A stretch of 64,000 bases of DNA from Burkholderiales bacterium (lineage in GTDB: Bacteria > Pseudomonadota > Gammaproteobacteria > Burkholderiales > Burkholderiaceae_C), in assembly GCA_017307855.1 (NCBI GenBank), contig JAFKGD010000005.1, positions 124,001-188,000 on the forward strand, given 5' to 3'. The notes under the pieces are model-generated. The model was given only the letters and a program-made list of their open reading frames with translations. It ran no database searches and was not told the origin of the DNA. Within the stretch, counting starts at the first letter, position 1. Each line of letters begins with the position of its first letter. Positions 19,827-29,544 of the stretch are shown one piece after another. Made by a program: the position numbers and the translations under genes.

Positions 19827-20611
19827 GACGCCACCTCCACTGCAGGCCCGGCCGCGCCGAATGTCCGGCCGCTGCCGAAATACACCTCGCGCACCTGCGG
19901 ATGCGCGCGCACCTCGTCGGGTGTGCCCTGGGCGATCAACCGGCCGCGCGCCAGCACGATCACGCGGTGCGCATAAGTGAAGACCACGTCCATGCTGTGC
20001 TCGGTGAACAGCACGCCGATGCCGCGGCGCGTGGCGAGATCGCGCGTGAGCGACATGAGCGCGTTGCGCTCGCCGGGTGCCATGCCGGCGGTGGGCTCGT
20101 CCATCAGCAGCAGGCGTGGAGCATGGGCCAGCGCCATGGCCAGTTCGACGCGCTTGACATCGCCGTAGGCCAGTTCGCCGGCGGGGCGGTCGGCCTGGGC
20201 GTCCATCCCCACCTGCGCCAGCAACTCCAGCGCGTCGGCGCGTCGGTGGCGCGTGGCGCGGCGCCACAGCGACGCCAGCAGGCCGTCGTGCGAGAGCAGC
20301 GCCATCTGCACGTTTTCGGACACGGTGAGCGAGGCGAAGGTCTCGGCGATCTGGAAGGTGCGGCCCACGCCCAGCCGCCAGATGTCGCGCGGACGCCGGC
20401 CCAGCAGTTCGGCGCCGCCCAGCCGCACCGAGCCGGCATCGGCCGGCAACTGCCCGTTGATCATGTTGAAGGTGGTGGACTTGCCCGCGCCGTTGGGGCC
20501 GATCAGCGCCAGCAGCTCGCCGGCCGCCAGCTCGAAGCCCACGTCGTCGACGGCGCGCACGCCGCCGAACGATTTGCCCAGGCCCGACACGATGAGCAGC
20601 GACGTGCTCAT
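19823..20611 (-). CDS. livG: LivG-type ABC transporter ATPase
   Basis: This is the second ATPase of the same importer. The 262-residue product has Walker [10 protein letters not shown], the LivG-type [15 protein letters not shown] and [17 protein letters not shown] segments, and Walker [12 protein letters not shown]. Its signature is [12 protein letters not shown], a LivG variant of LSGGQ. The ATG at 20611 overlaps the end of the fused permease gene by four bases, so permease, LivG and LivF are translated as a coupled set. Confidence 0.93.
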   Translation of the reverse strand: MSTSLLIVSGLGKSFGGVRAVDDVGFELAAGELLALIGPNGAGKSTTFNMINGQLPADAGSVRLGGAELLGRRPRDIWRLGVGRTFQIAETFASLTVSENVQMALLSHDGLLASLWRRATRHRRADALELLAQVGMDAQADRPAGELAYGDVKRVELAMALAHAPRLLLMDEPTAGMAPGERNALMSLTRDLATRRGIGVLFTEHSMDVVFTYAHRVIVLARGRLIAQGTPDEVRAHPQVREVYFGSGRTFGAAGPAVEVAS

Positions 20612-22518
20612 CGAACGTCCTCCCGCCCACCGGTTCGCCGCTGCATCAGCCAGCCCCAGGCCTGCCGGCCTGCGCCCGCGATGCCCTGCGGGAACAGCAG
20701 CACCAGCGCCAGGATGATGCCGCCCAGCAGCGCGCGCCAATAGTCGGTGCTGCGAGCCACGGTGTCGTGCAGCCAGGTGAAGCTGAACGCGCCCACCACG
20801 GGCCCTGCCAGTGTCTGCAGGCCGCCCAGCAGCACCATCACCAGGCCGTCCACCGACTTGGCGATCGACAGGCTCTCGGGCGAGATGCTGCCCTTGGAAA
20901 ACGCGAACAGCGCGCCCGCCAGCCCGGCCGCCGCGCCCGCGATGACGAAGGCCATCCACTGCAGGCGCCGGACGTCGATGCCGATGGCGTCGGCGCGCAG
21001 CGGCGAATCGCGGCCCGCGCGCAACGCATAGCCGAAGGGCGAGAACAGCACGCGACGCAGCGCCCACAGCCCGGCCAGCACCAGCGCAACCGTGAGCCAG
21101 TAGTAGGCACGGCGATCCGACAGCCAGTCGGCGGGCCACACGCCGGTGAGCCCGTTGCTGCCGCCCGTGAACGCGTTCCACTGGAAGGTGACGGCCCACA
21201 CGATCTGCGCGAACGCCAGCGTCAGCATCGCCAGGTACACGCCCGAGAGGCGCACCGCGAACCAGCCGAACACCAGCGCGCCGGCCGCCGCCACCAGCGG
21301 TGCCAGCAGCAGCCCCGCCTCCATCGGCAGGCCTGCAGCGCGCACCAGCAGCGCCGCGCCATAGGCGCCCAGGCCGAAATACGCCGCGTGGCCGAACGAA
21401 TGCATGCCCGCCGGCCCCATGAGGAAATGCAGGCTGGCCGCGAACAGCGCGGCGATCAGCAGGTCGATCAGCAGCACCAGCGTGTAAGGCGAACCGGTGG
21501 TGAAGAACGGCATGGCTGCGAGCACCAGCGCGAAGGTGGCGGCCACGGCCAGCCCTGCGGGGCCCGGCAGGCGCAGCGGCGCCTCGCGCCAGCCCGCGTG
21601 GCGGCTGGGCGCCTGCGGCCGGCCCAGCAGGCCCCATGGCCGCCACACCAGCACAGCCGCCATCACCAGGAAATCAACCACCAGCGTGAGCTTGGAGAAC
21701 GACACCTCGAGGCCGAACACGTCGACCACGCCCAGCCAGATGCAGATGGCCTTGAGCTCGGCGATCAGCAGCGCCGCCAGGTAGGCGCCGGGCAGCGAGC
21801 CCATCCCGCCCACCACCACCACCACGAACGCGGCGCCGATGGTGTGCAGGTCCATCTCGAGGTTGGCCGGCTCGCGCGGCAGCTGCAGCGCACCCCCGAG
21901 GCCGGCCAGCATCGCGCCCAGCGCGAACACGGCCGTGAAGAGCCAGGCCTGGTTCACGCCCAGCGCGCCCACCATCTCGCGGTCCTGCGTGGCTGCACGC
22001 ACCAGCAGGCCCAGCCGCGTGCGCGTGAGCAGCAGCCAGGTCAGGCCCAGCACCAGCGGCCCCACCACCATGAGGAACAGGTCGTACGCAGGAAACTGCC
22101 GGCCCAGGATATCCACCGAGCCGCGCAGGCCCGGCGCGCGCGGGCCCAGCAGTTCCTCGGGGCCCCAGAACCACAGCACGGCGTCGCGGATCACCAGCAC
22201 CAGCGCGAAGGTGGCCAGCAGCTGGAACAGCTCGGGCGCCCGATAGATGCGCCGCAGCAACAGCACCTCGATCAGCGCGCCCAGCCCCCCCACGCAGACC
22301 GCCGCCAGCAGCAGCGCGGGCCAGAAGCCCAGGCTGGCACCGAACTGCTCCACCAGCGTGTAGGCCAGGTAGATGCCCACCATGTAGAACGAGCCGTGCG
22401 CGAAGTTGACGATGCGCGTGACGCCGAAGATCAGCGACAGTCCCGCCGCGACCAGGAACAGCGTCGACGCGCTGGCCAGGCCGTTGAGCAACTGGACGAT
22501 GAAGCCGGAAAAGCTCAT
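20608..22518 (-). CDS. LivH-LivM fused ABC permease
   Basis: Both permeases of the importer are joined in one 636-residue polypeptide. Residues 1 to about 290 form the LivH half (SLIFGVTRIVNFAHGSFYMVG near residue 30, VVVVVGGMGSLPGA near 235). After a short Pro/Arg linker, residues from about 315 form the LivM half (GPAGMHSFGHAAYFGLGAYG, SVDGLVMVLLGGLQTLAGP). Separate genes are the rule in E. coli; the fusion fixes a 1:1 ratio. No stop or frameshift is seen at the joint, so it is a true fusion. It is preceded 87 bases upstream by the binding protein gene. Confidence 0.93.
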   Translation of the reverse strand: MSFSGFIVQLLNGLASASTLFLVAAGLSLIFGVTRIVNFAHGSFYMVGIYLAYTLVEQFGASLGFWPALLLAAVCVGGLGALIEVLLLRRIYRAPELFQLLATFALVLVIRDAVLWFWGPEELLGPRAPGLRGSVDILGRQFPAYDLFLMVVGPLVLGLTWLLLTRTRLGLLVRAATQDREMVGALGVNQAWLFTAVFALGAMLAGLGGALQLPREPANLEMDLHTIGAAFVVVVVGGMGSLPGAYLAALLIAELKAICIWLGVVDVFGLEVSFSKLTLVVDFLVMAAVLVWRPWGLLGRPQAPSRHAGWREAPLRLPGPAGLAVAATFALVLAAMPFFTTGSPYTLVLLIDLLIAALFAASLHFLMGPAGMHSFGHAAYFGLGAYGAALLVRAAGLPMEAGLLLAPLVAAAGALVFGWFAVRLSGVYLAMLTLAFAQIVWAVTFQWNAFTGGSNGLTGVWPADWLSDRRAYYWLTVALVLAGLWALRRVLFSPFGYALRAGRDSPLRADAIGIDVRRLQWMAFVIAGAAAGLAGALFAFSKGSISPESLSIAKSVDGLVMVLLGGLQTLAGPVVGAFSFTWLHDTVARSTDYWRALLGGIILALVLLFPQGIAGAGRQAWGWLMQRRTGGREDVR

Positions 22519-22605
22519 GCGGTGCGTGTCGCAAGCGCGTGTCGCCGCCAGCCGGCGGCGTCACGGACCGCCGGGTGGATACCCCGGCGGATGGGCCGCT
22601 GGCAA

Positions 22606-23814
22606 TCAGTCGTCGGTACGGGAGGCCTTGATCTGCGCGGCCGAGGGCTGGAAGCGTGCATCGGCGCCATCGGCATAGACGAAGTCCACCATGACGCCCT
22701 TGCCGCCGTCGTTGCGCGTGCGGCCCACATAGGCGCCCATGGTGGCCTGGTGGTCCTCGGCGCGGTAGCTGATGGGGCCGAACGGCGAGTCGAGCTTGAG
22801 GCCCCGGAAGGCCGCGATCAGCTTCTCGGCATCGGTGCTGCCGGCCCGGGCGATGCCGGCGGCCGCCGACTTGATCATGGTGTAGCCCACCACCGAGCCC
22901 AGGCGCGGGTAGTCCTTGAAGCGCGCCTGGTAGGCGTCGAGGAAACGCTTGTGCGAGGGCGTGTCGATGGCATACCAGGGATAGCCGGTCACGATCCAGC
23001 CGTCGGGCGTCTCGTCCTTGAGCGCGTCGAGGTACTCGGGTTCGCCGGTCAGCACGCTGACGACGGGGCGATCCTTGAACAGGCCGCGCGTGTTGCCTTC
23101 ACGCACGAAGCGCGAGAGATCGGCCGCGAACAGCACGTTGAAGATGGCGTCGGGCTTCGCGTCGGCCAGCGCCTGCACCACGCTGCCGGCATCGACCTTG
23201 CCCAGCGGCGTGGCCTGTTCGGCCACGAATTCCACGTCGGGCTGGGCCGCCTTCATCAGCTGCTTGAACGCCGCTACCGCCGACTGGCCGTATTCGTAGT
23301 TCGGGTAGACGATGGCCCAGCGCTTCTTCTTCAGTTTGGCCGCCTCGGGCACCAGCATCGCGGCCTGCATGTAGGTGCCGGGGCGCAGGCGGAAGGTGTA
23401 GCGGTTGCCGCCCTGCCAGGTCATCTTGTCGGTGAGCGGCTCGCCCGCCAGGTAGAAGAACTTGCGCTGTTTGGCGAAGTCGGCCAGCGCCAGGCCGGTG
23501 TTGGAGAGGAAGGCGCCGGTGAGGACTTCGACCTTCTCGCGCGAGATCAGCTCTTCGGCCAGGCGCACCGCGTCGCCGGGGTTGGCGTTGTCGTCGCGGG
23601 TGATCAGTTCGACCTTGCGGCCGTTCACGCCGCCGGCGGCGTTGATCTCGGCCACGGCCAGGTCCATCCCTTTCTTGTAGGGCTCCAGGAAGGCCGGCTG
23701 GGCCTTGTAGCTGTTGATCTCGCCGATGCGCAGCACGCCCTGGGCGTAGGCGACCGACGTGCTGGCGAGTGTTGCCACGGCGGCGAGCCGGGCAACCAGA
23801 CGCAGGGATTTCAT
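22606..23814 (-). CDS. HAAT-type ABC substrate-binding protein
   Basis: This is the periplasmic receptor of the importer encoded downstream. The 402-residue product has a signal peptide cut near AYAQG, then a type I periplasmic-binding fold (Peripla_BP_6). It shows VLRIGEINSYKAQPAFLEPY, NAAGGVNGRKVELI and DDNANPGDAVRLAEELI, all usual in the LivK-like family. The ligand is not predictable; such proteins in Burkholderiales often bind aromatic acids rather than leucine. It is divergent from fpr across a 174-base gap. Confidence 0.9.
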   Translation of the reverse strand: MKSLRLVARLAAVATLASTSVAYAQGVLRIGEINSYKAQPAFLEPYKKGMDLAVAEINAAGGVNGRKVELITRDDNANPGDAVRLAEELISREKVEVLTGAFLSNTGLALADFAKQRKFFYLAGEPLTDKMTWQGGNRYTFRLRPGTYMQAAMLVPEAAKLKKKRWAIVYPNYEYGQSAVAAFKQLMKAAQPDVEFVAEQATPLGKVDAGSVVQALADAKPDAIFNVLFAADLSRFVREGNTRGLFKDRPVVSVLTGEPEYLDALKDETPDGWIVTGYPWYAIDTPSHKRFLDAYQARFKDYPRLGSVVGYTMIKSAAAGIARAGSTDAEKLIAAFRGLKLDSPFGPISYRAEDHQATMGAYVGRTRNDGGKGVMVDFVYADGADARFQPSAAQIKASRTDD

Positions 23815-23988
23815 GAGTGACTCCTGGAGGTTTTGAAAACGTGGAAACCATCAGGCCGCCCGGAATCCACCGGATTCCCGCGCACCGCATCACCCGCGAT
23901 TTTGCCTGCCCGCAAAACAGGACTCCCGCGTTCCGGGACAATACGGGTTGCAACCTCTCCCTTTCCGCCCTAGCCCAAGGTTTTTCCG

Positions 23989-24762
23989 ATGAGTGCTTTC
24001 AACGAGGAACGCGTCCTCTCGGTCCACCACTGGACCGACCGGCTGTTCTCCTTCACCACCACGCGCGATCCGGCGCTGCGCTTCTCCAACGGCCACTTCA
24101 CCATGATCGGCCTGCGCGTGAACGACAAGCCGTTGCTGCGTGCCTACAGCATCGTCAGCGCCAATTACGAGGAACACCTCGAATTCCTCTCGATCAAGGT
24201 GCCCGACGGCCCCCTGACCTCGCGCCTGCAGCACATCCAGGTGGGCGACACCATCATCGTCGGCAAGAAACCCACCGGCACCCTGCTGTGCGACTATTTG
24301 CTGCCCGGAAAGCGCCTGTACCTGCTCTCCACCGGCACGGGCCTGGCGCCCTTCATGAGCATCATCCGCGACCCCGAGACCTACGAGCGCTTCGACAAGG
24401 TCATCCTGGTGCACGGCGTGCGCCAGGTAGACGAGCTGGCCTATCACGACCTCGTGACCGACCACCTGCCGGCCCACGAGTTCCTGGGCGAGTTCGTGAA
24501 AGACAAGCTGCTCTACTACCCCACGGTCACGCGCGAGCCGTATCGTCACATGGGCCGCGTGACGGAACTCATCGAGAACGGCAAGCTGGCCGCCGACCTC
24601 GGCCTGCCGGCGCTCAACCGCGAGGAAGACCGCGTGATGATCTGCGGCAGCCCGGCCATGCTGAGCGACCTCAAGCACATGCTCGAGGCGCGCGGCTTCG
24701 CCGAGGGCAACACCACGCGCCCCGGCGACTTCGTCATCGAGCGCGCCTTCGCCGAAAAATGA
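23989..24762 (+). CDS. fpr: Ferredoxin-NADP reductase
   Basis: Fpr moves electrons between NADPH and ferredoxin or flavodoxin, often supporting Fe-S cluster repair and oxidative stress defence. The 257-residue product has the FAD motif RAYSIVSA (about residues 51-58) and the nucleotide motif STGTGLAPFMSI. It also has MICGSPAML and the C-terminal VIERAFAEK typical of bacterial subclass I Fpr. AAGG lies eight bases before the ATG. It stands divergent to the LivK-like gene. Confidence 0.95.
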   Translation: MSAFNEERVLSVHHWTDRLFSFTTTRDPALRFSNGHFTMIGLRVNDKPLLRAYSIVSANYEEHLEFLSIKVPDGPLTSRLQHIQVGDTIIVGKKPTGTLLCDYLLPGKRLYLLSTGTGLAPFMSIIRDPETYERFDKVILVHGVRQVDELAYHDLVTDHLPAHEFLGEFVKDKLLYYPTVTREPYRHMGRVTELIENGKLAADLGLPALNREEDRVMICGSPAMLSDLKHMLEARGFAEGNTTRPGDFVIERAFAEK

Positions 24763-24797
24763 GCGCCGGCGCGGCTTGCGGCATGGATAATGCCCGC

Positions 24798-25244
24798 ATG
24801 CCGCGCCTGTCCGCCCTCCTCCTCGCCTGCGCGGCCCTGGCCGCGGGCACAGCGGCAGGGGCAGCGCAGACCACCTGGCTCACCATCACGGGCGACCCGG
24901 CCGACGCCTCGTCTGACGTGGTGCAGATCGAGCCCGAGAGCGTGGTCGTGTTCTCCAACCTGCGCACCATCCGCATCCGCGTCTCACGCGCCCACCCGCG
25001 CAAGGGCTACGACGACCAGACCTATCGCGCCTTCATCGGCGCCGTGCACATCGACTGTGCCAACGCCACGGCGCGCTACCGCCAGCTGCAGATGTTCAAC
25101 GGCCCGCTCTGGACCGGTGCAAGCCGGGTCGTCAACTACACCGAGGCCGCCATGCCGCCCATGGCGTTCCGCGACATCCAGCCCAATCCCACCGCGCGCA
25201 TCGTCCAGGCCGCCTGCACGATCGATCGCGTGCAGACGAAGTAG
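24798..25244 (+). CDS. Exported protein, surface-adhesin E-like
   Basis: The 148-residue product has a signal peptide (cleavage near AAGAAQ) and one small domain. The layout, with an acidic DVVQIEPESVVVFSNLRTIRIRV strand pair, then CANATARYRQLQMF and a final Cys in VQAACTIDR, resembles the Adhesin_E (PF16747) family. The name comes from one Haemophilus protein and does not show adhesion here. The two mature cysteines could form a disulfide. ATG at 24798 was chosen; an in-frame ATG at 24783 adds five residues. Confidence 0.7.
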   Translation: MPRLSALLLACAALAAGTAAGAAQTTWLTITGDPADASSDVVQIEPESVVVFSNLRTIRIRVSRAHPRKGYDDQTYRAFIGAVHIDCANATARYRQLQMFNGPLWTGASRVVNYTEAAMPPMAFRDIQPNPTARIVQAACTIDRVQTK

Positions 25245-25340
25245 CCGCGCCAGCCACCCGCGCTGCCGCAGGCGGTGGCGGATAATCGCGGGTTCGCCGC
25301 CCCGGCCGCCCGGCCTGCTGCGGCCCGACTCCCGCCTGCC

Positions 25341-26969
25341 ATGTCCTACGCCTCCGAAACGCGGCGCCGCCGCACCTTTGCCATCATTTCCCACCCTGAC
25401 GCGGGCAAGACCACGCTGACGGAAAAGCTGCTGCTGTTCTCGGGCGCGATCCAGATCGCCGGCTCGGTGAAAGCGCGCAAGGCGTCGCGCCACGCCACGT
25501 CGGACTGGATGGAGATCGAGAAGCAGCGCGGCATCTCGGTGGCCAGCTCGGTGATGCAGATGGCCTACCGCGATCACGTCATCAACCTGCTCGACACGCC
25601 TGGCCACAAGGACTTCTCCGAAGACACCTACCGCGTGCTCACGGCCGTCGATTCGGCGCTGATGGTGATCGACGCGGCCAACGGCGTGGAAGCGCAGACG
25701 CGGCGCCTGATCGAGGTGTGCCGCCAGCGCGACACGCCCATCATCACCTTCGTCAACAAGATGGACCGCGAGGTGCGCGACCCGCTGGACATCCTCGACG
25801 AGGTGGAGCGCGAGCTGGGCATGCCCTGCGTGCCCATGACCTGGCCGGTGGGCCAGGGCAAGAACTTCGGCGGCATCGTCAACCTGCGCACGCAGGCGAT
25901 GACGGTGTTCGAGTCGGGCAGCGAGCGCCGCCCGCAGGATTTCGAAACCATCCCGCTGTCCGAGCAGGACCGGCTCGCCGCACGTTTCGGCGGCGAGTGG
26001 CAGGCCGCCATGGACAGCATGGAACTGGCCACCGGCGCCTCGCCCGAATGGGACCACGAAGCTTTCCTCGCCGCGAAGCAGACACCGGTGTTCTTCGGCT
26101 CGGGCGTCAACAACTTCGGCGTGATGGAAGTGCTGGACGCGCTGGTCGACCTGGCGCCCTCGCCGCGCCCACGCACCAGCACCGTGGTGGTCAACCGCCA
26201 GCCGGTCAGCAAGACCATCGAGCCCGAGGACAAGGACTTTGCCGGCGTGGTGTTCAAGGTGCAGGCCAACATGGACGCCAACCACCGCGACCGCATCGCC
26301 TTCGTGCGGATGGCCTCGGGCAAGTACACGCCGGGCATGAAGCTCAAGGTGATGCGCACCTCGAAAGAGCTGCGTCCCACCAGCGTGGTCACCTTCATGA
26401 GCCAGCGCCGCGAGGCAGTGGACGAAGCCTACGCGGGCGACATCATCGGCTTCACCACGCACGGCGGCGTGCAGCTGGGCGACACCATCACCGACGGCGC
26501 CAGCCTGCAGTTCACCGGCCTGCCGTTCTTCGCGCCCGAACTGTTCATGACCGTGATCCTGAAGAACCCGCTGCGCACCAAGCAGCTGCAGCAGGGGCTG
26601 GAGCAACTGGGCGAGGAAGGCGCGATCCAGGTCTTCAAGCCCGAGGTGGGCGGCCCCATGCTGCTGGGCGCGATCGGCCAGCTGCAGTTCGAAGTGGTGC
26701 AGCACCGCCTCAAGACCGAATACGACTGCGACGTGCGCCTGGAGAGCTGCCAGTACACCGGCGCGCGCTGGATCACGGCCGACAACGCGCAGGACCTGCG
26801 CGCCTTCACCGACACCTATCCGCAGCGGCTGGCGCGCGACGCCGCCGACACGCTGGCCTACCTGTGCACCAGCCCGTACGACGTGCGGCTGGCCCAGGAG
26901 CGCTTCCCCAGGATCCACTTCCACCCGCTGCGCGAGCATGCAGGCCTGGCGCTGGGCCACGCCGGCTGA
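25341..26969 (+). CDS. prfC: Peptide chain release factor 3
   Basis: RF3 is a GTPase that recycles RF1 and RF2 from the ribosome after termination. The 542-residue protein has G1 SHPDAGKTTLTEK near residue 18, the switch segment RGISVASSVMQ, G3 DTPGH, G4 NKMD, then the EF-G-like domains II and III. Length is normal. The ATG at 25341 gives the standard start MSYASETRRRRTFAIISHPD. It is followed 25 bases later by a HAD phosphatase. Confidence 0.97.
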   Translation: MSYASETRRRRTFAIISHPDAGKTTLTEKLLLFSGAIQIAGSVKARKASRHATSDWMEIEKQRGISVASSVMQMAYRDHVINLLDTPGHKDFSEDTYRVLTAVDSALMVIDAANGVEAQTRRLIEVCRQRDTPIITFVNKMDREVRDPLDILDEVERELGMPCVPMTWPVGQGKNFGGIVNLRTQAMTVFESGSERRPQDFETIPLSEQDRLAARFGGEWQAAMDSMELATGASPEWDHEAFLAAKQTPVFFGSGVNNFGVMEVLDALVDLAPSPRPRTSTVVVNRQPVSKTIEPEDKDFAGVVFKVQANMDANHRDRIAFVRMASGKYTPGMKLKVMRTSKELRPTSVVTFMSQRREAVDEAYAGDIIGFTTHGGVQLGDTITDGASLQFTGLPFFAPELFMTVILKNPLRTKQLQQGLEQLGEEGAIQVFKPEVGGPMLLGAIGQLQFEVVQHRLKTEYDCDVRLESCQYTGARWITADNAQDLRAFTDTYPQRLARDAADTLAYLCTSPYDVRLAQERFPRIHFHPLREHAGLALGHAG

Positions 26970-26994
26970 CGGCCGCACACGCCGGTAACGCGCC

Positions 26995-27786
26995 ATGCTC
27001 TGGGACATCAACGCCTGGCCCGCCGATGACCGGCGCCGCATCGTCGGCGTTTTCACCGACATCGACGACACGCTGACCACCGACGGCCGCGCCACGCCGG
27101 ACGCGCTGCTGGCGCTGGCCCGGCTGAAGTCGGCCGGGCTGCACGTGATCCCCATCACCGGGCGGCCCGCCGGCTGGAGCGCGCCCTTCGCGGCCGTCTG
27201 GCCGGTGGACACCATCGTGGCCGAGAACGGATCCGTGGCGCTCACCCACCCCGCCGGCGGTGCGCTGGTCAAGCGCTACCAGCAGGACGAGGCCACGCGC
27301 ACTCGCAACTTCGCGCGCATGCAGGACGTGGCGCTGCGCGTGCTGCGCGAGGTGCCGGGCGCGCAACTCTCGCGCGACAGCATCGGCCGCGAAACCGACA
27401 TCGCCATCGACCACAGCGAGTTCAACCACATGGATGCCAGCGCCATCGCACGCGCCGTGCGCATCATGCAGGCCGAGGGCATGACGGCCACCGTGAGCAG
27501 CATCCACATCAACGGCTGGTACGGCACGCACAACAAGCTCGAGGGCGCACGCTGGATCGTGCGCGAGCTGTTCGGCCGCGACCTCGATGCCGAATCCGAC
27601 CGCTGGGTCTACGTGGGCGATTCCACCAACGACCAGCTGATGTTCGAGCACTTCGCCAACAGCATCGGCGTGGCCAACATCCGCCGCTTCGAGCGAGAAC
27701 TCGCGCACAAGCCGCGCTACATCACACGCGGCGAGCGCGGCGAGGGCTTCGCAGAAGTCTCGGTGAAGCTGCTGGCTGTGCGTTGA
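26995..27786 (+). CDS. HAD-IIB family phosphatase
   Basis: The 263-residue cytoplasmic protein is a Cof/sucrose-phosphatase-type HAD hydrolase. Motif I is FTDIDDTLT with the nucleophile and acid Asp pair, motif II is ITGRP, a Lys follows in HNKLEGARW, and motif IV is GDSTNDQLM. Substrates of the class are sugar phosphates such as mannosyl-3-phosphoglycerate or sucrose-6-phosphate. I cannot say which applies, and no partner synthase is nearby. It converges on the FAD dehydrogenase gene with nine bases between stops. Confidence 0.88.
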   Translation: MLWDINAWPADDRRRIVGVFTDIDDTLTTDGRATPDALLALARLKSAGLHVIPITGRPAGWSAPFAAVWPVDTIVAENGSVALTHPAGGALVKRYQQDEATRTRNFARMQDVALRVLREVPGAQLSRDSIGRETDIAIDHSEFNHMDASAIARAVRIMQAEGMTATVSSIHINGWYGTHNKLEGARWIVRELFGRDLDAESDRWVYVGDSTNDQLMFEHFANSIGVANIRRFERELAHKPRYITRGERGEGFAEVSVKLLAVR

Positions 27787-27795
27787 CGCGGGGGC

Positions 27796-29544
27796 CTATC
27801 GCGCCGGCGGCGCGGCGCGCCCTGCCGCATGCATGGCTGCGCGCCAGCCGAACACCAGGGCCGGCCCCAGCGTGACGCCGGGCCCGGGATACCGCCCGCG
27901 CATGATCGAGGCCATGTCGGCGCCGCAGGCATACAAGCCCTCCACGGCGTCGCCGTGCGCGTCGAGCACTCGCGCGTTCGCGTCGGTGACCAGGCCGGCG
28001 CTCATGCCGGCATCGGCCGGCCACACGGCCACCGCGTAGAACGGCGCACGGCCGATCGGGCCCAGGCAGGGGTTGGGCCGCTGCCTGGAATCACCGTTGA
28101 AGCGGTTGAGCTCGCGCCGGCCCCGGCCGAAGTCCTCGTCCACGCCCGAGGCGGCGAAGCGGTTGTTGCGCGCCACCGAGTCGGCCAGGCCGGCCGCGTC
28201 CACGTGCATCCCTGCGGCCAGTTGCGCCAGCGTCGGCGCGCTCAGCACATCGCCGCGCCGCACGGCGGCGGCCAGGCCCCAGCCGCCGGGGCGGATACGG
28301 CCCAGGCCGTAGCGCCGCACGAAGACGGCATCGCACACCAGCCAGGCCGGAAGTGTCGGCACGCTGCGGTGCGAACGGTACATGCCGAGCACGAAGTCGT
28401 GGTAGGAGTCGGCCTCGTTGACGAACCGTCGTCCCGCGGCATTGACCGCGATGAGACCGGGCTTGGCGCGATCGAGCGCGAAGTGGGGAAACCAGCTGCG
28501 CTGGCCGCCCGAGCACTCCGTCCAGGCCGAGGTCGGCACCCAGAACGCCGGTGTGGCGTGACCGTCGGCGCGCGCCACGGCGCCCACGGCCGTGGCCAGA
28601 TCGAGACCGTCGCCCGTGTTGCCCTCGAACATGAGCGAGGGCGTGTGCGCTTCGTTGGCCGCCTGCGGCAACCACTGGCGCCGCCAGGCCGTGCCATGGG
28701 CGAAGCCGCCGCAGGCCAGCACCACGCCGCGCCGCGCACGCACGACGCGCGTGCCGCCAGCATGCGCGATCGTGGCGGCCTCGACGCGCCCGCCGGCCGC
28801 GCGGTGCAGCCGCATGGCGTGGACGCCGGACATCAGCGGCACACCGCGCTCGCGCAGGCTGAGCATCAGGCGCGCGATCAACGCATTGCCCATGACCAGG
28901 CGCGTGCCGCGCGGATACACCAGCCGGTCGCGCGCATGGCGCAGCAGCAGCGACGCGGCATGGCCGAACGCGCGCCACGACGACCACGGGGCCAGCAGCG
29001 GCGCCACGTCGTCCTTGGCGACCGACATGCCGCCCAGCACCATCATGCTGGCCATGGGCGGGCGCAGCCGCGCGAAATCCGCGCCCAGCCGCCTGCCGTC
29101 GAACGGCCGCGCCACCAGTGCGCGGCCACCGATGGCAGCACCGGGATGCTCGTCGTGGTAGTCGGGATGGCGCACGGCCGGCGTGAAGTGCACGTGGCTG
29201 TGTTGCTCCAGATAGTCGAGTACGCGCGGGCCGGTGGCCAGGTAGGTGGCGCGCAGGCGTTGGCCGACCGTGTCGGCGCCGCCACCGGATTCGTCGATCT
29301 CGGCGGCCAGGTAGGCGCGTGCCCATTCCACCGGATCGGCCAGGCCCGCCGCCTCGGCCTGGCGGCTGCCCGGCACCCACACCGTGCCGGCCGAGGTGGC
29401 GGCCGTACCGCCGAACTGACTGCTCTTCTCGCACACCAGCACGCTCAGACCCTCGATGGCGGCGACCAGCGCAGTGGCCAGGCCCGCCACGCCGCCGCCC
29501 AGCACCAGCAGGTCGACTTCGTCAGGTGTGTCGAGGGTGGACAC
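27796..29544 (-). CDS. FAD-dependent dehydrogenase, FRD/KstD-like
   Basis: The 582-residue flavoprotein has the FAD dinucleotide motif LVLGGGVAGLATALVAAIEG about 10 residues in and FGGTAATSAGTVWVPGS after it. The C-terminal GPGVTLGPALVFGW is typical of the fumarate reductase/3-ketosteroid dehydrogenase superfamily. It probably desaturates or reduces an organic acid or cyclic ketone next to a carbonyl. I chose the GTG at 29544, which lies 23 bases inside the end of the amidase gene; the frame is open further up only as a shadow. It is the last gene of a nine-gene catabolic operon. Confidence 0.85.
   Translation of the reverse strand: MSTLDTPDEVDLLVLGGGVAGLATALVAAIEGLSVLVCEKSSQFGGTAATSAGTVWVPGSRQAEAAGLADPVEWARAYLAAEIDESGGGADTVGQRLRATYLATGPRVLDYLEQHSHVHFTPAVRHPDYHDEHPGAAIGGRALVARPFDGRRLGADFARLRPPMASMMVLGGMSVAKDDVAPLLAPWSSWRAFGHAASLLLRHARDRLVYPRGTRLVMGNALIARLMLSLRERGVPLMSGVHAMRLHRAAGGRVEAATIAHAGGTRVVRARRGVVLACGGFAHGTAWRRQWLPQAANEAHTPSLMFEGNTGDGLDLATAVGAVARADGHATPAFWVPTSAWTECSGGQRSWFPHFALDRAKPGLIAVNAAGRRFVNEADSYHDFVLGMYRSHRSVPTLPAWLVCDAVFVRRYGLGRIRPGGWGLAAAVRRGDVLSAPTLAQLAAGMHVDAAGLADSVARNNRFAASGVDEDFGRGRRELNRFNGDSRQRPNPCLGPIGRAPFYAVAVWPADAGMSAGLVTDANARVLDAHGDAVEGLYACGADMASIMRGRYPGPGVTLGPALVFGWRAAMHAAGRAAPPAR

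Noticed and set aside
20767-23820. A plus-strand open frame of about 1,000 codons opposite the Liv genes.
   Set aside because: Composition is rich in Gln, His and Arg and matches nothing; the opposite strand encodes clear transporter genes.
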